Source: Gimesia benthica
Lineage (GTDB): Bacteria; Planctomycetota; Planctomycetia; Planctomycetales; Planctomycetaceae
DNA length: 64,000 nucleotides
NCBI RefSeq assembly: GCF_009720525.1
Contig: NZ_CP043930.1
Coordinates: forward strand, 6,460,001-6,524,000
Reading direction: 5' to 3'
Shown: in pieces, positions 29,381 to 38,799 of the stretch
Layout: each line of letters begins with the position of its first letter
How positions within the stretch are numbered: position 1 is the stretch's first letter
The notes under the pieces: generated by a model
Database searches by the model: none
What the model was told of the DNA's origin: nothing
Seen by the model: the letters and a program-made list of their open reading frames with translations, nothing else
Program-made: the position numbers and the translations under genes

Positions 29381-32152
29381 ATGATTCTTAATTGGGATAA
29401 AATCTATGAGTCGCGAGGTATGTATAGTGGGCACGGATCTAGAGGGGCATGTGCAAAAAAAAAGGTTACTGCTATTGAGCATGCAATCGCAATCAATCAA
29501 CCAAAATCTATTTTGGATGTGGGTTGTGGAGATCAATTTGTTATCAAACATGTGGATCTCACAGGTGTTGACTATGTTGGTATCGACTCCTCGCAATTTG
29601 CAATCGACCAACTAAAAGCACAATCAGGCCAGCTTAATGTCTTTTGTGAAGACTTCTTTGAGTTCGACTTCAATCGCACGTTCGATCTGGTTGTTTGTCT
29701 TGATGTTCTAATACATCTTGATGACCCGATTGATTATCGCCGATTTACTGAACGTCTCAAACGATTCGCGGTGAAATCGATTCTCGTATCGGGGTATACC
29801 CAAGCAACTCCAGAGATAACCAAGAGTAAAGTTATCCATTTTCACGAGTCACTCATGCAGACCTTTGCAGGTTACGAATGTGAAAAATTAGCTGAGTATA
29901 GGGATACCACGCTTCTGCTGGTTAACCTGCAAAAACACCGCGATCGCAAACATACGATATGGACATATTGGGAGACGATGAAAAATCATACTCGCCCAAA
30001 ATATCTCGATCTTTGTGAAGAAACTTGGCATCATCAATGTGGTGATGATTTTGAAATTGTTCGCGTTTCTCCAGAAAATATTCAACAATATGTCCCCGAC
30101 ATCATTCCTGAGTGGCATGGTATACAATGTCTTGCACATAAAGCCGATTATTTAAGAGCAGTTCTAGTTCACCGTTATGGAGGACTGTGGTTAGATAGTG
30201 ACATGATTGCGTTGAGCAATCTTTCTCCGGTAATGGACCGTCTTCATGAGTCCGGCTCAGATTTTATCGGATGTGGACGTCCCGGAAATCGACCCTCAAA
30301 TGGGTTCTTTGGTGGCAAAGCAGGATCGATCCTGCTTGGGAAATATATTGAATCCATGGATGCGTTAATTCAATCTCGTAATAACAATTTACGATTTAAA
30401 TGGACCGAGTTAGGGTATAACTTGCTCTGGCCTTTGACAAAAAACTATTCTTATTTTCAATATGATTTTCGGATTTGTATTCCAATTCATCCAAGCAGAT
30501 TTCGAGCGTATTTCGATCATCGCAGTCTTGACGAACTGAGTGCTGCAGATTGCGACATTCGCCAAGATACATTGGTTGCGTACCTTTATAATGCTATGTT
30601 TCCTGTATGGTTTAAGCAGCTGCCGATAGATTCTGTGCTAAGGAGTTCTATGGTCATCAGCCAAATCATTCGGAGAGGACTGTCGATTGCTAATTGGCAG
30701 GAATATAACAACAATGAACATCTTTTTGATCAAATGAAAGCGTTGGGGCACCGTAACAACATTCCTAGCATGCTGCGCCGCGCGGGGTTGAACCATCACG
30801 TTTGCGAAATCGGAGTTCGCGCGGGACAGAATCTGGATCAAATCGTTCAAGGGAGTAAACCGAGCGAGTTCGTTGGAATCGATTCTTGGGATTCTGGCGA
30901 AATCTCCAGCCAAAATGATGTCGGATTCTCTCAAGTGAAACAAGATCAGTTAGAATCTCAAGTGCGCAATAAATTTGCAAAGTATGGTGAACGCGGGAGG
31001 ATTATTCGAGGTTACTCTTTTGAGGTGTGCAGTCAGTTTCCGGATGGCTACTTCGATTACATTTATATTGATGCAGACCATAGCTACGAAGCAGTTAAAC
31101 GAGATCTTGAAGACTGGTATCCTAAAGTGCGAACTGGTGGAATTCTCGCCGGTCACGATTATATCGCTAAGGACTCGAAGCACGTAAAGTACGGTGTGAT
31201 TGAAGCAGTTGACGAATTCGTCCGGAATCATAATGTTCGTTTTTTTGCAACAACTCCTGAGAATTATTCGAGTTGGTTGATGCTTAAGCAAGGCATGCCT
31301 CGTACGCCCAGTTTTTGCTATTGGTCAATTGGATTTGGAAGCGTAGATCATCATGCTATGCTTTGTAGCCTTGTCCAGTCTGCTCGGTCCGTTGGTGTAG
31401 AAGAAGACTTTCATATTTGGACCGATCATGGCATCACAATTCCGGGAAGTGAGATACATGAAATTGATCGGCCTTGCAATCCTTCGCTAAGAAATATGTT
31501 CAAGGTAGAGGTTCTGAAAAACCTGAATAAATACGAGTATGATTACTATGTATTTTTAGACCCGGATAACTACTTCACGCGGAAGCCGTCAGATGAATCT
31601 ATTCACACGCTATTGCAACTAGCTGACCCACTCCACTTATCAGTGGAATCTAAAATCAATGATGAAGCATTCTCAAACGCACAAACCCAGAGCTGGCAGT
31701 GGCGGGGTATCACACTTCAAGACATTGTTGACATCTGGGCTGAACGGGGCATGGAAGAAAAAAGCGTTTACAATTTGAATGGCGGGTTCTTTGTCATCAA
31801 GCGAGATGAATGGAAAAAAGTATATGATGCTTGTTGGGAAGGATTTCATGCTGTTAAGAATAAGAAAGGAATCGAACAAATTGCTGATGAACTAGCATTT
31901 GCTTATGCAATGACTAAGTTAACGAACCCCGATGGACATCAAATCAAAGACAAGCATGTGAATGATGTCTGGGCTGTAGATCGTGGGAATTACCGAAATA
32001 AGTTGCCAGACGGAAAGCCATTTCCTTTCTGGACGAACTGGAATGGCCAAAAATTTATGGTTGACCCAGCAATCGTGCGTGCAATGAAGAGTAAGCCACA
32101 ACTTATCGAATACGGCAAGGCAAATTCCATTGAAACGTCATGTAGATCGTGA
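29381..32152 (+). CDS. four-domain methyltransferase/glycosyltransferase protein
   Basis: A 923-residue fusion. Residues 1-180 are a class I methyltransferase (ILDVGCGDQFVIKHVDLTGV). Residues about 190-430 are a GT-A glycosyltransferase of the GT32/Och1-like kind, with KADYLRAVLVHRYGGLWLDS giving the DxD motif. Residues about 465-645 are a second methyltransferase of the Methyltransf_24 type (HHVCEIGVRAGQNLD, then YFDYIYIDADHSYEAVKRDL). Residues about 650-915 form another GT-A-like domain (YYVFLDPDNYFTRKPSD, LNGGFFVIKRDEW). Together with the two genes before it, it could build and cap a methylated glycan. The start ATG follows AGAGGA. Domain assignments come from motifs only. Confidence 0.7.
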   Translation: MILNWDKIYESRGMYSGHGSRGACAKKKVTAIEHAIAINQPKSILDVGCGDQFVIKHVDLTGVDYVGIDSSQFAIDQLKAQSGQLNVFCEDFFEFDFNRTFDLVVCLDVLIHLDDPIDYRRFTERLKRFAVKSILVSGYTQATPEITKSKVIHFHESLMQTFAGYECEKLAEYRDTTLLLVNLQKHRDRKHTIWTYWETMKNHTRPKYLDLCEETWHHQCGDDFEIVRVSPENIQQYVPDIIPEWHGIQCLAHKADYLRAVLVHRYGGLWLDSDMIALSNLSPVMDRLHESGSDFIGCGRPGNRPSNGFFGGKAGSILLGKYIESMDALIQSRNNNLRFKWTELGYNLLWPLTKNYSYFQYDFRICIPIHPSRFRAYFDHRSLDELSAADCDIRQDTLVAYLYNAMFPVWFKQLPIDSVLRSSMVISQIIRRGLSIANWQEYNNNEHLFDQMKALGHRNNIPSMLRRAGLNHHVCEIGVRAGQNLDQIVQGSKPSEFVGIDSWDSGEISSQNDVGFSQVKQDQLESQVRNKFAKYGERGRIIRGYSFEVCSQFPDGYFDYIYIDADHSYEAVKRDLEDWYPKVRTGGILAGHDYIAKDSKHVKYGVIEAVDEFVRNHNVRFFATTPENYSSWLMLKQGMPRTPSFCYWSIGFGSVDHHAMLCSLVQSARSVGVEEDFHIWTDHGITIPGSEIHEIDRPCNPSLRNMFKVEVLKNLNKYEYDYYVFLDPDNYFTRKPSDESIHTLLQLADPLHLSVESKINDEAFSNAQTQSWQWRGITLQDIVDIWAERGMEEKSVYNLNGGFFVIKRDEWKKVYDACWEGFHAVKNKKGIEQIADELAFAYAMTKLTNPDGHQIKDKHVNDVWAVDRGNYRNKLPDGKPFPFWTNWNGQKFMVDPAIVRAMKSKPQLIEYGKANSIETSCRS

Positions 32153-32606
32153 GGCAGAATGGTCGCTGAATAAAAACGAAGGTTTGTGACTAGTGGCATA
32201 CTTGGGGGCACGTCACATCTAACCGGATTCACCACGCGATTTTGTACGGCTCGAGGATTAAATGGACGATCGCCGCATCGTCTGTCAGCAGGTTGAGGTC
32301 TTCGAGGCAACCGGCGAAGACCTCAACAATATCGAACAGCGAGGTTTTATATTCATCTCCAATCTACCTCGAAGACACTGACTTCGACCTACAAAAGTGC
32401 TCCGAATCTGTACACACCGTCGCAAGTTTTGGAATGACACCGCTCGCTCCGCTGGCGGTTTACGACCCCGGACTGCAAAGCACGCGTAGGTACCCCGGTC
32501 CGTCTGTACGGTCTGTTCCGAATATTCCGATTTGCGCTTCCGCCATTTGTGAGGCATATTTCAGTACCTTCCCGGTCTCTGAAATCTCTGTTTCACGAAA
32601 GGTCCA
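32153..32606. other. region upstream of the first IS91 copy
   Basis: There is no complete gene. From about 32465 (CGGACTGCAAAGCACGCGTA) the sequence matches the 5' part of the complete element near 34473. The 300 bases before that are unrelated to the second copy and hold only short ORFs. A minus-strand frame near 32340-32230 has a coding look, but I cannot name it. Confidence 0.35.
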
Positions 32607-34388
32607 GTGATGACTCCACTGCGGCAGCGCATGATCGAAGACATGGAGCTACGGAACCTGTCCCCGAAAACAATCAAGCTTTACATCGACAACGTCTCCC
32701 GCTTTGCCCGGCACTTCGGCAAAAGCCCGGAAGTCCTGGGACCGGAGGCCATCCGGACTTACCTGCTGTATCTGGTCCAGGACCGGCAAGTCGCCTGGGG
32801 AACCTATAAGCAGGTGCTGGCCGCGCTACGGTTCCTGTATCGGAACACGCTCCAACGCGGCGAGATCGTGCACGACATTCGCTGCCCCCGGCCCGAGCGG
32901 CATTTACCCGAGGTGCTGAGTTTTGACGAGGTGCGCCGTTTCTTTCAGGCAGTGCACTCGTTCAAGCACCGCACCATCCTGATGACGGCCTACGCGGCAG
33001 GGCTGCGGATTTCCGAAGCCGTCCGTCTACGGGTCTGTGACATCGACAGCCAGCGAATGGTGATCCATGTCGTACAGAGTAAGAGAAACAAAGATCGCTA
33101 TACGCTGCTCTCACCACTGTTGCTGCAAATGCTGCGGCACTACTGGTGGGCCGCCCGTCCGGACGACTGGCTGTTTCTCGGTCCTTCACGGGTCAAGCCG
33201 ATCGCCGTAGGAACGGTGCAACAGGTCTGCCGGGACGCACGCAACGAAGCCGGCCTGGACAAAGCCGTCACGCCGCACATGCTCCGCCATAGTTTCGCTC
33301 CTGCATTGCGTGGTCCCTTCCGGCGGACTGGCGACCGCACACGCTGGGTCGCGGGAGGGGCCGATTTCTTCCTGCCCGTGCGCGTACTCAGCCGGTTGTT
33401 TCGTGGCAAGTTTCTGGACCTGCTCAGACAGGCGTATGTCGCAGGGAAACTGAAATTCCCCGGGCAGCTGGCTTCCACCGTCAATTCTGCGGACTTCAAG
33501 CGTCTTCTCAACCGGTCCGTGCAGACCGAATGAGTCGTGTATGCCCGGCCGCCGTTCGGCGGCCCCGAGTCGGTACTGAAATACCTGGCACGTTACACGC
33601 ACCGCGTGGCGATCTCGAACAGCCGGCTGTTGAACGTCGCAGACGGCCAGGTCACGTTTCGCTATAAAGACTATGCCCAAGGCAGTCGGAAGCGGACCAT
33701 GACGCTCGCCGCCACAGAGTTTCTCCGCCGGTTCCTGCAGCACGTGCTTCCGGACGGACTGATGCGGATTCGGCATTACGGTTTTCTGGCCAACCGGTTT
33801 CGGGCAGAGAAGACCGCGCTGTGCCGCGAACTGCTGGAAGGAGCGGCGCCTCTGAACGAAAATCATTCCCTTGAAGAGTCTTCTGTTCCCGGGGAGTCGC
33901 CTGCAATCTGTCCCGCCTGTGGCCAGGCTGCGCTCCAGAGGTCGCAGGAACTGCCCTCCCGCTGGGAGCGACTTTCTGCTCCCGTTGCGGTCCGTGCCTC
34001 GCTGCCGGCTTCCGAGCTCTGGGAGGTCTGTGACACATCATGAACTCTCAGGAAGAGAATCTGTTCGTTGTTTCGACCTCTTTTCGCGGAGTGTTTCGGT
34101 CGGGGTCTGCGCCGGTGATGGATACCGTTCACAGGAGGCCCGGCACAACCGTCCTCGCAACTACAACCTGTCCTGGCTACCTGTCACGAAACACGAGCGA
34201 ACAAGTTCGTCGGGAAAAAACGTCCGCAATCACAGAGAAAACAGAACGCTGTTTTCACCCTACGGGCATTCAATCCCCATAGTCGAAAACGCCCCTGCGG
34301 TTCAGTCCAATAGATCATATGCCGCGTGTTGAGTACCCCGAAAAACCGCTCCACCTGAATGCTAACACGCTGCATATAATCCTATTTA
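32460..34388 (+). mobile_element. IS91-type element, internally deleted copy
   Basis: Homologous to the complete copy that follows it, but about 670 bases of the integrase 3' end and transposase 5' end are missing. The right end is the shared GCTAACACGCTGCATATAAT then CCTATTTA, ending at 34388, directly where the second copy begins. The left edge is approximate. Confidence 0.75.
32607..34043 (+). pseudogene. integrase-transposase fusion remnant
   Basis: The first 230 codons match the tyrosine recombinase of the complete copy up to THMLRHSFA. The frame then jumps into the HUH transposase near its LHCVVPSGGLAPD region, with a four-base loss restoring the transposase frame at DRTRWVAGGADFF. A TGA replaces TGG at 33531-33533, after which the rest of the transposase (VVYARPPFGG to ELWEVCDTS) is open to 34043. 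Neither enzyme can be functional: the recombinase lacks its last catalytic residues and the transposase its zinc domain and HUH motif. Confidence 0.85.
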
Positions 34389-34600
34389 TTGAACTAAACC
34401 GCTTCGCGGTAGGCCTGGGATCGGCAACTGTGATTGATCCCTCCGCTGAGGGCTCGTCCCACCGGACTGCAAAGTACACGTAGCACCCCGGTCCGTCTGT
34501 GCGGACTGTTCCGAATATTCCGATTTGCGCTTCCGCCATTTGTGAGGCATAGTTTCAGTACCTTCCCGGTCTCTGAAATCTCTGTTTCACGAAAGGTCCA

Positions 34601-35473
34601 GTGATGACTCCACTGCGGCAGCGCATGATCGAGGACATGGAACTGCGGAACCTGTCCCCGAAAACGATCAAGCTTTACGTCAACAACGTGTCCCGCTTTG
34701 CCCGGCACTTCGGTAAAAGCCCGGAAGTCCTGGGACCGGAGGCCATCCGGACTTACCTGCTGTATCTGGTCCAGGAACGGCAAGTCGCCTGGGGAACCTA
34801 CAAGCAGGCGCTGGCCGCACTGCGGTTCCTGTATCGAAACACTCTTCACCGCGGCGATATCGTGCAGGACGTTCGCTGCCCCCGGCCCGAGCGGCATTTA
34901 CCCGAGGTGCTGAGTTTTGATGAGGTGCGTCGCTTCTTTCAGGCGGTGCACTCGTTCAAACACCGCACCATCCTGATGACGGCCTATGCGGCAGGGCTGC
35001 GAATTTCCGAGGCCGTCCGTCTGCGGGTCTGTGACATCGACAGCCAGCGGATGGTGATCCGGGTTGTGCAGGGCAAGCGAAACAAAGATCGCTATACGCT
35101 GCTCTCACCCCTGTTGCTGCAAATGCTGCGGCATTACTGGTGGGCCGCCCGTCCGGTCGACTGGCTGTTTCTCGGTCCTTCACGAATCAAGCCGATCACC
35201 GTATCAACGGTGCAACGGGTCTGCCGGGACGCCTGCAATGAGGCCGGCCTGGACAAAGACGTCACGCCGCACATGCTGCGTCACAGTTTTGCCACCCATC
35301 TGCTCGAAGCCGGTACGGAACTGCGGGTCATCCAGGAACTCCTGGGGCACGCCAGTCAGCGGACCACCGCGATCTACACGCACGTTTCCACGCACCTGAT
35401 CGGCCGCACCCGCAGTCCCCTGGAACTGCTCCACGAGCAGGACCAGGCAGACACGCCAAAGGAGGACTCATGA
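34601..35473 (+). CDS. tyrosine recombinase of the IS91-type element
   Basis: A 290-residue site-specific recombinase. The N-terminal SAM-like domain begins RQRMIEDMELRNLSPKTIKL. Catalytic residues are visible: R in AYAAGLRISEAVRL, H-x-x-R in HMLRHSFATHLLEAG, the later H in LLGHASQRTTAIYTHV and its nucleophile Tyr. Length is normal for XerD-like enzymes. It overlaps the transposase start (ATGA). Partner recombinases of this kind accompany IS91-like transposases in many genomes; their role in the mobility is unclear. Confidence 0.9.
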   Translation: MMTPLRQRMIEDMELRNLSPKTIKLYVNNVSRFARHFGKSPEVLGPEAIRTYLLYLVQERQVAWGTYKQALAALRFLYRNTLHRGDIVQDVRCPRPERHLPEVLSFDEVRRFFQAVHSFKHRTILMTAYAAGLRISEAVRLRVCDIDSQRMVIRVVQGKRNKDRYTLLSPLLLQMLRHYWWAARPVDWLFLGPSRIKPITVSTVQRVCRDACNEAGLDKDVTPHMLRHSFATHLLEAGTELRVIQELLGHASQRTTAIYTHVSTHLIGRTRSPLELLHEQDQADTPKEDS

Positions 35474-36693
35474 CGCGTCCCCGGTGGGAACTCGCTGACG
35501 TCGTACGGAAGTACGGCGCGGAATACCTGAAGCGATATACCACGTCTGTTGCTCAGCGCCGCGTCATGCGGGCGCTGCAGAACTGCCGGACTGCGGTCCT
35601 GGGAGGGCATGTGGAAACATGCCGTTCCTGCGACCATCGACAGATCAGTTACAATTCCTGCCGGAATCGCCACTGCCCCAAATGCCAGGGTTCCGCCTGT
35701 GCGCTGTGGATGCAGCGGCGGGCGACCGAACTGCTGCCCGTGCCCTACTTCCATGTAGTGTTTACGCTACCGAACCTGCTGGTGGATCTGACGCTTGCCA
35801 ACCCGCGGTTGATGTACGGGATGCTGTTTCGCGCGGCCAGCCAGACGCTGCTGGAAGTCGCCGCCGATCCCAGGCACCTGGGGGCGGAGATCGGGTTCCT
35901 GGCCGTGCTGCACACCTGGGGCCAGACCCTGATGCCGCATCCTCATCTGCATTGCGTAGTCCCTTCCGGCGGACTGGCGCCCGACCGCACACGCTGGATT
36001 GCGGGCCGGGCCGATTTCTTCCTGCCCGTGCGCGTACTCAGCCGGTTGTTTCGCGGCAAGTTTCTGGACCTGCTCAAGCAGGCGTATGTCGCGGGGAAAC
36101 TGAAATTCCCCGGGCGGCTGGCTTCCGCCGCCGCCCCCCAGGACTTCAAGCGTCTGCTCAACCGGTCCGTGCGGACCGAATGGGTCGTGTATGCCCGGCC
36201 GCCTTTCGGCGGCCCCGAGGCGGTCCTCAAATACCTGGCACGCTACACGCACCGCGTGGCGATCTCGAACAGCCGGCTGTTGAACGTCGCAGACGGCCAG
36301 GTCACGTTCCGCTATAAAGACTACGCCCAAGGCAGTCGGAAGCGGACGATGACACTCGCCGCCACGGAGTTTCTCCGCAGGTTCCTGCAACATGTGCTTC
36401 CGGACGGGTTGATGAGGATTCGGCATTATGGCTTTCTGGCCAATCGCTTCCGGGCAGAGAAGATCGCGCTGTGCCGCGGACTGCTGGAAGGGGCGGGACC
36501 ACTGAGCGAAAAACGTCCTCGGGCAATGTCTCCTGTTCCCGGGGAGTCGTCTGCCATCTGTCCCTCCTGCGGACAGGCCGCGCTCGAAAAGTCGCAGGAA
36601 CTGCCCTCCCGCTGGGAGCGACTTCCTGCTCCATATTTGGTTCGTGCCTCGCTGCCAGCTTCCGAACTCTGGGAGGTCTGTGACACATCATGA
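35470..36693 (+). CDS. IS91-family HUH transposase
   Basis: A 407-residue rolling-circle transposase. The N-terminal zinc-binding region is CRSCDHRQISYNSCRNRHC then PKC. The HUH motif is in LMPHPHLHCVVPSGGLAPD, and the tyrosine motif is KYLARYTHRVAIS (Y-x3-Y spacing). Length and domain order are normal. It likely nicks the element ends and moves it by one-ended rolling-circle transfer, which can explain the neighbouring deleted copies. A C-terminal ICPSCGQAAL adds a further cysteine pair. Confidence 0.9.
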   Translation: MTRPRWELADVVRKYGAEYLKRYTTSVAQRRVMRALQNCRTAVLGGHVETCRSCDHRQISYNSCRNRHCPKCQGSACALWMQRRATELLPVPYFHVVFTLPNLLVDLTLANPRLMYGMLFRAASQTLLEVAADPRHLGAEIGFLAVLHTWGQTLMPHPHLHCVVPSGGLAPDRTRWIAGRADFFLPVRVLSRLFRGKFLDLLKQAYVAGKLKFPGRLASAAAPQDFKRLLNRSVRTEWVVYARPPFGGPEAVLKYLARYTHRVAISNSRLLNVADGQVTFRYKDYAQGSRKRTMTLAATEFLRRFLQHVLPDGLMRIRHYGFLANRFRAEKIALCRGLLEGAGPLSEKRPRAMSPVPGESSAICPSCGQAALEKSQELPSRWERLPAPYLVRASLPASELWEVCDTS

Positions 36694-37031
36694 ACTCTCA
36701 GGAAGAGAATCTGTTCGTTGTTTTGATCTCTTTTCGCGGAGTGTTTCGGTCGAGGTCTGCGCCGGTGACGGCACCCGTCTTCGGGAGTCCCCGCACAACC
36801 GTCCTGGCAATTACAACCTGCCACAGCGGCCTGCCTCGACACTTGAGCGAACGATCCCGTCGGACAATTATGCCCGCAATCGCAGAGAAAACAGAACGCT
36901 GTTTTCACCCTGCGGGCATTCAATCCCCATAGTCGAAAACGCCCCTGCGGTTCAGTCCAATAGATCATATGCCGCGTGTTGAGTACCCCGAAAAACCACT
37001 CCACCGGAATGCTAACACGCTGCATATAATC

Positions 37032-38471
37032 CTATTTAATATGCCACATATTTCCTTTGAATTTAGTTTGATCGTCTAAGTTGTTAAATTTAGTTGAGTA
37101 TCGAATATACCATGTTTTAGCTATTTGCACGGCCAGTCGAATCAATAGCGCATTGGCAAGTTGTTTTCTTTTCGTTTCGGGACGTGAATGTGTATAAGTG
37201 GCAGTCATCCCCAGGCCATGGCTTGCCCCATTTGTTGCTGAAGTAGAATGTCCCATTAATTCACTGCGGATCAATGGATCCACGTTTCCATCCTGTAAAC
37301 ATGTGGCAAAGAGATGTCGCAGTGATTTGGGGGCGGTAAACTGAGGTAGATCTATCTGCTTTGTCAGCCTGATGAATTCTGTTCGTATCCGATCGGTTTT
37401 CAACGCACCACTATCGCGCCAGATTGTTCGTGAGATATTCAGCCACTGGTTTCTATTGATAGCCTTGCCGGAGGCGGTCTCTTCTTGAGCCAGTCGTTGC
37501 TGGAGTAAGTCTTCGAGTTGCTTTTCCGAATGGTCATTTATCTCAGGTCGAACGGAGCCTGATGAATAACGACGTTGCAAAAAGACTGGGCCTGTGACTC
37601 GATCACCAACTGAGATTGTCAGAACATCTCTCAGTTCATCGATCAATGGGATTTCACGTTCATTGCGTGTCTTAACCTGCCAGCCTAAATGAGGTTTATT
37701 TCTGACGTAGAGCATACCCACATTCAGATCGAGATCTTCTGGTAACAACAAGTGCGTGAGCTCTCCTGGCCGGAGCCCCGTCAGCATTAGTGTGAGAAAG
37801 ATAGGAAACTGCCAGTCGTCGCAGGTTTCCAGGAATTTCTTTTCCTGATCGGGGCTGAAAATGGAAATAACTTTAGCGTTTTCGATTGGGATGCGGTCCA
37901 GATCGAGACTGGAGAATGGGTTTTCGGCATACGGAGAAAGGTGCCGTCGTTTTATCGCGTAGCCAAACATACTTCGGCAGCATTGCAGGATGTATTTGAT
38001 GCCTTTGTCGAGCAGGTGGCGTTTCTGCGAATTCTCATGACCATTGGGAGCGACTTTGATTGTGCGTAGATAATGTACAAACTCTTCTGCGTGTCCGACC
38101 TGGAATAGTGATGTTTTTGAAGCCACACCTTTATGCGCGATGAAGTTAATAAGGTGGGTTGTCGCAGCACGGTAGCGGCGGATGGTCTGTAATGAAGATC
38201 GCAATACCTGTTCGTGATGGTTGAGCCATCTGGTTTGCAAATCATCGATTTGAACGGGTTCAAAATTGAATACAGAATGAGTGTGAGACTCTAACTGGGA
38301 ATTGATACGCGCGGCCATCTGCCGGGCCTGTTCTTTGTCCGGACCAATTTTGGGTCGCAAACGCTTGCCATTTTCGTGGTAGGTGAGGTACCAGATTTTC
38401 CCGCGGAGATCGCCACGAACTTTGCCGATCCGGAACGTTGCCTTACGGTTTTGATTTGATGATTGCTTCAT
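37032..38471 (-). CDS. tyrosine recombinase, 3' end altered by IS insertion
   Basis: About 479 residues. Catalytic residues are visible: R in LMLTGLRPGELTHLLL, then KSLRHLFATCLQDGN (H is the residue before L-F), H in ELMGHSTSA and Y in MTATYTHSRPETKRKQ. About 30 residues follow the nucleophile. The final codons (MWHIK and TAG) are supplied by the end of the IS91-type element at 37031-37049, so the original C-terminus has been replaced. The catalytic core is intact and it may be active. It lies on the same strand as the second recombinase at 38800-40368, a pairing common in planctomycete islands. Start ATG at 38471; an in-frame TTG precedes it. Confidence 0.8.
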   Translation of the reverse strand: MKQSSNQNRKATFRIGKVRGDLRGKIWYLTYHENGKRLRPKIGPDKEQARQMAARINSQLESHTHSVFNFEPVQIDDLQTRWLNHHEQVLRSSLQTIRRYRAATTHLINFIAHKGVASKTSLFQVGHAEEFVHYLRTIKVAPNGHENSQKRHLLDKGIKYILQCCRSMFGYAIKRRHLSPYAENPFSSLDLDRIPIENAKVISIFSPDQEKKFLETCDDWQFPIFLTLMLTGLRPGELTHLLLPEDLDLNVGMLYVRNKPHLGWQVKTRNEREIPLIDELRDVLTISVGDRVTGPVFLQRRYSSGSVRPEINDHSEKQLEDLLQQRLAQEETASGKAINRNQWLNISRTIWRDSGALKTDRIRTEFIRLTKQIDLPQFTAPKSLRHLFATCLQDGNVDPLIRSELMGHSTSATNGASHGLGMTATYTHSRPETKRKQLANALLIRLAVQIAKTWYIRYSTKFNNLDDQTKFKGNMWHIK

Positions 38472-38799
38472 CAACAGAGCCTTTCAGAGAACCCCCGTGC
38501 CACAAAACGCCACAAAATGTGCCACAAATGGGAAGCTCTGGAGCGGTCCAGATAAAGCAAATGCCGCTGAGTTATAGGGTTACAACTCAACGGCAATCAA
38601 ATAAGCGGAGAGAGGGGGACTCTCCGCCTGGGTGGTTTCAAAGCTGATTTCAACGCGGCGAAAATAAACCTAATGGTGCGTAACTAATTGAAAATAAAAC
38701 AGTTGCTTACTTCGATGGTTTTTCGGTTCGGCAACCACACTCTTGATCCGGCTGTCTGGCGTTTGCACCAGTTGTGCACCAGCGGTGCACCAACCGAAT
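38472..38799. promoter_or_regulatory. direct repeats and hairpins between recombinase genes
   Basis: Three head-to-tail 11-base repeats (GTGCCACAAAA type) start at 38497, 38508 and 38519, just upstream of the first recombinase. Two hairpins follow: an imperfect one, GCCGCTGAGTT at 38563 with AACTCAACGGC at 38584, and a perfect 8-bp one, GCGGAGAG at 38605-38612 with CTCTCCGC at 38620-38627. Repeats of this sort could bind a recombinase or be part of an attachment site, or the second hairpin could end transcription from 40368. Confidence 0.45.

Larger units (their letters stand above)
34389..37049 (+). mobile_element. IS91-type element, complete copy
   Basis: It contains a tyrosine recombinase gene and an HUH transposase gene overlapping by four bases, a known two-gene IS91-like layout. 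The right end is GCTAACACGCTGCATATAAT, then CCTATTTA, then ATATGCCACAT, shared with the remnant ending at 2106. The left end directly follows the first copy. The insertion falls at the very end of the recombinase gene at 37032-38471. Confidence 0.8.
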
